Shown piece by piece: positions 6,037 through 7,983 of a stretch of DNA of 7,983 bases. The stretch lies in the NCBI GenBank assembly GCA_937998045.1, contig CALKVG010000273.1, positions 1-7,983 on the forward strand, in the 5' to 3' direction. How positions within the stretch are numbered: the stretch's first letter is position 1; every line of letters starts with the position of its first letter. This DNA is from an uncultured Myxococcales bacterium (lineage in GTDB: Bacteria > Myxococcota_A > Polyangia > Polyangiales > Polyangiaceae). The notes under the pieces were generated by a model that saw nothing but the letters and a program-made list of their open reading frames with translations, was not told where the DNA came from and did not search any database. The position numbers and the translations under genes were made by a program.

Positions 6037-6064
6037 TGGCAAAACGGCTCATCGCGGCTACCTT
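6037..6064 (+). promoter_or_regulatory. Weak candidate promoter of purF
   Basis: TGGCAA (6037-6042), a 16-nt spacer and TACCTT (6059-6064, inside GGCTACCTT) lie in the 50-nt gap before purF. The -35 is a poor match (three of six bases). Predicted initiation near 6071 would give a leader of about 6 nt. No purine riboswitch or PUR-box-like repeat is visible. Confidence 0.25.
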
Positions 6065-6076
6065 CAGCGTCGCGTA

Positions 6077-7528
6077 ATGCCATCGCCACAGCGCCGTCAC
6101 CTGCCGCTCGTTCCCGTCGTCGATGACGACGACCATTTTCACGACGAATGCGGCGTGTTCGGGGTCTACGGACACGTCGAAGCCGCCAACATGACGTACC
6201 TCGGGCTGCATGCCCTGCAGCACCGGGGTCAGGAGTCGGCCGGCATCGTCACGAGCGACGGCGAACAGCTGTACGCCCACCGCGCCATGGGCCTGGTTCA
6301 GGACGCTTTCACGCAGGAGCAGCTGGGGCGCCTGCCCGGTCGCATCGGCATCGGCCACGTGCGCTACTCCACCGCGGGCGGGTCGCACATCAAGAATGCG
6401 CAGCCCATCGCCGTCGACTACGCGCACGGATCCCTCGCGGTTTGCCACAACGGCAATCTCACGAACGCCGAGGATCTGCGCGCCGAGCTCGAAGCGCGCG
6501 GCTCGATCTTCCAGAGCGACAGCGACACCGAGGTCTTCGTGCACCTTGTGGCGGTCAGCAAGGAGGTCGCCACCGAGGACCGAATCGCCGACGCGCTCAC
6601 CCGCGTGAAGGGCGCGTACTCCCTTCTCTTCATGACGGAGGACACGGTCATCGGCGTGCGCGATCCGATGGGCATTCGTCCGCTCTGCCTGGGCCTCCTG
6701 CCGGGAAAGAAGGAGGCCCACGTCCTCGCCAGCGAACCGTGCGCGTTCGACCTCATCGGCGCCGAGTACGTACGCGACGTCGACCCGGGCGAGATGATCG
6801 TCATCGACGCGACGGGCATCCGGTCGATGCGCCCCCTGCCCCCGGCGGAGCCCCGTATGTGCGTCTTCGAGTACGTGTACTTCGCACGACCCGACTCGAA
6901 GCTCGGCGGAAAGAGCGTCTACGACGTGCGCAAGTCGTTCGGCCGGTCGCTCGCTCGCGAGCACCCCATCGACGCCGACGTCGTCATCCCCGTGCCCGAC
7001 TCCGGCGTGCCCGCCGCGATCGGCTACGCGTCCGAACGCAAGCTGCCCTTCGAGATGGGGCTCATCCGCTCGCACTACGTCGGGCGCACCTTCATCGAGC
7101 CGCAGCAGAGCATCCGCCACTTCGGCGTTCGCCTGAAGCTCAACCCGGTGGAGCCGGTACTGCGGGGTAGGCGCGTCGTCGTCATCGACGACTCGATCGT
7201 CCGCGGCACGACGTCGCGCAAGATTGTCAAGATGGTCCGCGACGCCGGCGCGCGCGAGGTCCACCTGCGCATCTCGAGTCCGCCGACGCAGTGGCCTTGC
7301 TACTACGGCATCGACACGCCGACCCGCCGCGAGCTCATCGCGTCGAGCCACTCCGTGGAGGAGATCGCCCGCTACGTGACGGCCGACTCGCTGGGGTATC
7401 TCTCGATCGAGGGGATGCTCGCGGCCGTCGGCGGGGAAGACGCCTTCTGCCACGCGTGCTTTTCTGGGCGCTACGCGATCCCGTTCACGCCCACCGCGAG
7501 GCGACAGATGCGCCTCGTCGGGGTGTAG
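6077..7528 (+). CDS. purF: Amidophosphoribosyltransferase (glutamine PRPP amidotransferase), Fe-S and propeptide type
   Basis: Catalyses the first committed step of de novo purine synthesis: PRPP plus glutamine gives 5-phosphoribosylamine. At 483 aa it has an N-terminal Ntn glutaminase domain and a C-terminal phosphoribosyltransferase domain. The nucleophile is C25 (ECGVFG), so a 24-residue propeptide must be removed. Glutaminase residues R96 (HVRYST), N125 and G126 (CHNGN) fall at mature positions 72, 101 and 102, consistent with the family. The PRPP loop is VVVIDDSIVRGTT (367-379). Four cysteines at C262, C408, C458 and C461 (CHAC) match the [4Fe-4S] ligands of the Bacillus-type enzyme, an oxygen-sensitive structural cluster. 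The ATG at 6077 is the only ATG, GTG or TTG in frame in the gap after the upstream gene; the frame stays open further upstream, but that stretch overlaps real coding sequence in another frame. No Shine-Dalgarno sequence is evident. No other purine genes are nearby. Confidence 0.97.
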   Translation: MPSPQRRHLPLVPVVDDDDHFHDECGVFGVYGHVEAANMTYLGLHALQHRGQESAGIVTSDGEQLYAHRAMGLVQDAFTQEQLGRLPGRIGIGHVRYSTAGGSHIKNAQPIAVDYAHGSLAVCHNGNLTNAEDLRAELEARGSIFQSDSDTEVFVHLVAVSKEVATEDRIADALTRVKGAYSLLFMTEDTVIGVRDPMGIRPLCLGLLPGKKEAHVLASEPCAFDLIGAEYVRDVDPGEMIVIDATGIRSMRPLPPAEPRMCVFEYVYFARPDSKLGGKSVYDVRKSFGRSLAREHPIDADVVIPVPDSGVPAAIGYASERKLPFEMGLIRSHYVGRTFIEPQQSIRHFGVRLKLNPVEPVLRGRRVVVIDDSIVRGTTSRKIVKMVRDAGAREVHLRISSPPTQWPCYYGIDTPTRRELIASSHSVEEIARYVTADSLGYLSIEGMLAAVGGEDAFCHACFSGRYAIPFTPTARRQMRLVGV

Positions 7529-7550
7529 CGCGAGAAGCGGCCCCCGGCGT

Positions 7551-7983
7551 TCAGAACGTCAGGGCCACGCGCAGCGACGCGCCGTGAGGGGTCGTGTCGA
7601 CCCCGACCGACGCCGCCCCGGGCGCCCCCGGAGCGCGCGTATCGCGCGGGCGCAGCAGCCACGCGGCCACACCCGAGGCGATGCCGACCGCGAGGAGCAG
7701 GTCGCCGGTGACCAAGCGCCATTGCACTTCCGCGCGCTCGTGCGAACCGCTGCACGATGCCTCGCCGTCGCATTGCTGCAGAAACACGTAGCCCGAGACG
7801 TCGAGAGCGGCGCCCGCTGCGAGCGCGGCGAGGCCCAGCGCCCCCACTGCGTAGAAGGCGCTCGACGGCCGCGCGGCGGGGGCGAGGGGCGGGGATGGCT
7901 GCGGCGCCTGCGCCTGCGCAGGTTCGGGGCCGAACCGGACGGCGAGGACACGTTCCTTCTCGCCGGCTCGAAGGACCACGGTC
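7551..7983 (-). CDS. C-terminal part of a two-TM protein, possibly a PEGA-type envelope protein (5' end outside window)
   Basis: The minus-strand frame is open to the window edge and ends at a TGA (7553-7551); at least 142 residues are visible and the start lies beyond the window. Numbering from the GTG codon at 7979, the fragment begins with a beta-like stretch (VLRAGEKERVLAVRF) resembling the end of a PEGA-like repeat. It continues with a Pro/Ala/Gln-rich linker (about 17-38), a first hydrophobic helix (about 42-62), a loop with two cysteines (C70, C76) that could form a disulfide, a second hydrophobic helix (about 89-109), and a short tail ending in LRVALTF. This PEGA/linker/TM-Cys loop-TM plan is familiar from uncharacterised myxobacterial proteins; that comparison is from memory. 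The role may be envelope-associated but is unknown. The gene converges on purF with 22 bp between the stop codons. Confidence 0.7.
   Translation of the reverse strand, partial: TVVLRAGEKERVLAVRFGPEPAQAQAPQPSPPLAPAARPSSAFYAVGALGLAALAAGAALDVSGYVFLQQCDGEASCSGSHERAEVQWRLVTGDLLLAVGIASGVAAWLLRPRDTRAPGAPGAASVGVDTTPHGASLRVALTF

Noticed and set aside
5261..6076. Upstream extension of the purF frame
   Set aside because: The frame is open but the translation is Arg-rich nonsense and overlaps the kinase end and the membrane protein gene. PurF homology begins after the ATG at 6077.
6027..6076. Sigma-54 promoter (TGGC...TTGC) before purF
   Set aside because: TGGCA is present at 6037-6041 but no TGC element follows at the required distance.
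7529..7550. Intrinsic terminator between purF and the opposing gene
   Set aside because: No stem-loop or T-run is visible in the 22-bp gap.

Overview
The window looks like chromosomal DNA from a high-GC myxobacterium, most likely of the Polyangia/Sorangium type. This is inferred from four things: strongly GC-biased third codon positions, Ala/Pro/Ser-rich linkers, a eukaryotic-like Ser/Thr kinase fused to an FHA domain, and small Pro-rich single-pass or two-pass membrane proteins of a kind common in that group. No mobile element, CRISPR array, rRNA or tRNA gene was seen.

Layout from left to right: (a) 1-222 is the 3' end of a low-complexity coding region. (b) 254-2980 is a complete alaS (alanyl-tRNA synthetase, 908 aa). 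(c) 2983-3339, on the minus strand, is a small uncharacterised protein that converges on alaS with only 2 bp between the stop codons. (d) 3340-3606 is a less GC-rich divergent intergenic region with promoter-like boxes, a small inverted repeat and a strong Shine-Dalgarno sequence that serves no obvious gene. (e) 3607-5322 encodes a 571-aa Ser/Thr kinase-FHA protein whose C-terminal domain looks like a decayed GGDEF domain. (f) 5382-6026 encodes a single-pass membrane protein with a four-cysteine, TonB-C/AgmX-like extracytoplasmic domain. (g) 6077-7528 is a complete purF (Fe-S type amidophosphoribosyltransferase with an N-terminal propeptide). (h) 7551-7983, on the minus strand, is the 3' part of a two-TM protein gene that converges on purF.

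Two genes are housekeeping (alaS for translation, purF for de novo purine synthesis). The kinase is a likely signalling hub, and the membrane protein 59 nt downstream of it could be a partner, but nothing in the sequence proves this. Genes (e), (f) and (g) share a strand with gaps of 59 and 50 nt, yet (f) and (g) each have their own candidate -10 box just before the start codon, so one shared operon is not certain.

The most interesting signals are the kinase-FHA-pseudoGGDEF architecture with a non-RD catalytic loop (HGD), and a recurring GCTA-type -10 box placed 11-16 nt before four of the five visible start codons. Two of those boxes share a near-identical 17-nt-spaced promoter pattern. The boxes imply very short or absent 5' leaders, in line with the lack of good ribosome binding sites there. 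No clearly new multi-gene system (defence, secretion or biosynthetic cluster) is visible.
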